From Saccoglossus kowalevskii (taxonomy: Eukaryota; Hemichordata; Enteropneusta; Harrimaniidae): DNA of 34,718 nucleotides. The stretch is from contig NW_003143820.1 in the NCBI RefSeq assembly GCF_000003605.2, forward strand, positions 121,581 through 156,298. The letters run 5' to 3'. Below are positions 32,954 to 34,718 of this stretch, in pieces. Below the pieces are notes generated by a model that saw only the letters and a program-made list of their open reading frames with translations, had not been told where the DNA came from and made no database searches. Made by a program: the position numbers and the translations under genes. Within the stretch, counting starts at the first letter, position 1. Each line of letters opens with the position of its first letter.

Positions 32954-34718
32954 TTATACCCATGGACTTATGCATTCTCCCATCCCATCAAAATCAGCAC
33001 GCGGATATATTCTTGACTGGGCAGGCACGGACTGCTTCGAAAAGTTATGAAGCTTTGCAAGCATTTCAATCACAATATGCTGATTCATCTCTGACAAATC
33101 AGTTGTTTCAGTTTCATCGTCTTCTATGTTATATAGTCGCACCATACGTGTTGAGTCGAAATCAGGATCCTCTACTATTCTATGGTCGGAGTTTATCTCT
33201 TGGGGTTTAACCCAATCACTTGGTCCTGACATACACAAAAAGTAAAAATATTAATAAATAAATAATTTGTGATGATATCAAGTCTGATTGCTTTGATACT
33301 ATACATATAGGTACCTCAGGTAAACCTCTCTCACATTTGTTCATTTTGTGATGATATCTTCAATTGTCTAATTTTGGTGAATATGTTTGTAATTTTTGTT
33401 AAAAAGTGATATTTTGGAATTCTTGTTGAAAATTCGTTTGCTTTGATACTATATATATTGTTCATTTTCTAATGATATCTTTAGTTCTTTAATTGAAATG
33501 TGCATTGCTAACAGTGGGGCTATCTCAGCAAATAGGCTGCTTGTTTCATTTGAGAAGGTTTGTCTGCATATGAATATTTCGCACTCAAAATATTGGAGAC
33601 GGATAATATTGATAAGCACTCACCTCCAATTGGTCCAGTCAATAACTTCCATTTTCCCATTTTTATCGCTGCATGTGTTGTTATGTCAAAAGCATTATTC
33701 TTATATATACCAGTTCTATAGTGTGCACCTGCTTTATTATCTTCCTCAAGTGTAATCAACACATCGTCGCGCCCAGATTTGTCTTCACCTCTGTAAGATA
33801 TCAAAGTGGGATTTCGTATTGTATGACTACCCAATTATTACACTGTAGTTTGCCATGCCTTAGTTAAATTTTGTGATAATATACCACCTCACTGAATACT
33901 GGCACAACTACAACAACAGCAACAGCGGGAAACACTATACACAGTTTTACGCAAATGAAAAGAAAATACAGGATTGATACGTAAGTGTGGCACATACGTT
34001 ATCATATTCCACTGATCAACTCCGTATAGCTTCTTTCCGACATGTGGATTGCCACCAGCCAATGTTATTAAAGTTGGGAACCAGTCTGTGATATGCATTA
34101 GACCCGTATTCTCGGTACCTCGTGAGTGACAAGGAAGCAAATCACCATAAACGAATCCAACAGCTCTCACACCTCCTTCCCAACTCGTATGCTTTCCTCC
34201 TCTCAGGGGCCAGTTGTTGCCAGCAGAACCTACCAAAGCCCCGCCATTGTCTGTAATGTTGTATGGTTAAACACTAAATTAGGAACAAACATTTTGAACC
34301 TCACTTGAAAATGTATACGAACGTTTAGCTGGATAATGAAACTGAATGTCAAGCAATAAATTTGATGAGAAACAATGATTTCCGACCTTCCGTAAATTTG
34401 CTAAGCTGATTCTACCAATTGTCTATCAACATAAACAGATTCGTCGTGTAACGGAAGGAATAAATATGATAAGAGGGTTGTATCACAAACAATCATTATG
34501 TATATTACTTTAATATTTATTACCGGAAGTGAAAACGATTATACTGTTTTTTAACATGTTCTTCTCTTCAAGTGCCTCAGTGATATTCGCGATAGCCTCG
34601 TCTACACATGATGTCATTGCTGCATATGTTCGTCTGTCCTCGTCATGAATAGTTGACTCGTATTGTTTCAAATACGAGGACGGAACCTCGAGAGGTGCGT
34701 GTACCGCAGAAAATGACA
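32954..34718 (-). CDS. Arylsulfatase B-like sulfatase, C-terminal half (four exons, 5' part outside window)
   Basis: Exons in gene order: 34718-34524 (partial), 34250-33998, 33790-33624 and 33225-32954. Junction phases agree throughout (1, 2, 1), with donors G|GTAATA, AAC|GTATGT, GGAG|GTGAGT and acceptors ending ACAG, TACAG, GTCAG. The visible part is 294 residues; related enzymes are about 500-560. Motifs: HAPL (substrate-site His); VDEAIANITEAL; VFTSDNGG, with the metal-binding Asp-Asn split across an intron; GNNWPLRGGK and SWEGG, active-site Lys and the ARSB-type signature; HITDWFPTL; GVDQW; KMGKWKLLTG; and a C-terminal RLYNIEDDETETTDL. These enzymes hydrolyse sulfate esters, typically of glycosaminoglycans, in lysosomes or outside cells. 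The formylglycine cysteine and signal peptide should lie beyond 34718. ARSB versus ARSI/ARSJ cannot be settled here. The gene looks intact. Confidence 0.93.

Overview
This is a eukaryotic nuclear window, most likely from a marine invertebrate, possibly a deuterostome. Evidence: short intron-split genes with GT/AG junctions, A+T-rich DNA in which CpG is not obviously depleted, long non-coding stretches, simple repeats, MITE-like and LINE/SINE remnants, and a 57-base assembly gap (19555-19611). The species cannot be named from the sequence, and most open frames are chance frames in A+T-rich DNA.

Four protein genes can be supported. (1) At the left edge, minus strand, 1-147 is the N-terminus of a secreted or membrane cysteine-rich protein. 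(2) 8128-9461 (+) is a three-exon gene for a 159-residue predicted type I membrane protein: signal peptide, five-arginine run, TSP1 repeat, EGF-like tail, Asn-rich linker, one membrane helix. A likely 5' UTR exon lies near 7162-7209. (3) 16514-18037 (+) is a three-exon gene for an 89-residue predicted type I membrane protein with an Asn-rich linker and a cysteine-packed cytoplasmic tail. (4) 32954-34718 (-) is the C-terminal half, four exons, of an arylsulfatase-B-like sulfatase that continues past the right edge. A two-exon frame at 20799-21251 and a few short frames are weaker candidates.

Genes 2 and 3 share one template: an ectodomain or signal exon, a very short Asn-rich exon bounded by phase-1 introns on both sides, and a last exon holding the membrane helix and stop. 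They are about 7 kb apart on the same strand. This is the most interesting feature of the window and may be a small linked family of receptor-like or adaptor-like membrane proteins.

Layout: 0.15-7 kb is mostly non-coding, with a cruciform-capable hairpin near the left gene and a 617-bp terminal-inverted-repeat element carrying a pyrimidine minisatellite (2775-3391). 7-9.5 kb is the TSP1 gene. 9.5-16.5 kb is non-coding with an interspersed repeat family. 16.5-18 kb is the Cys-tail gene. 18.5-22 kb is repeat-rich: a TTAA-type MITE, a foldback element with a 9-bp target duplication around the N gap, a direct-repeat family and a 249-bp tandem duplication. 24.5 kb has an eight-copy 55-bp minisatellite. 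26.6-32.5 kb is a retroelement graveyard: an SGNH-hydrolase/CCHC ORF, two reverse-transcriptase remnants and a tRNA-derived SINE. The sulfatase gene fills the right end.
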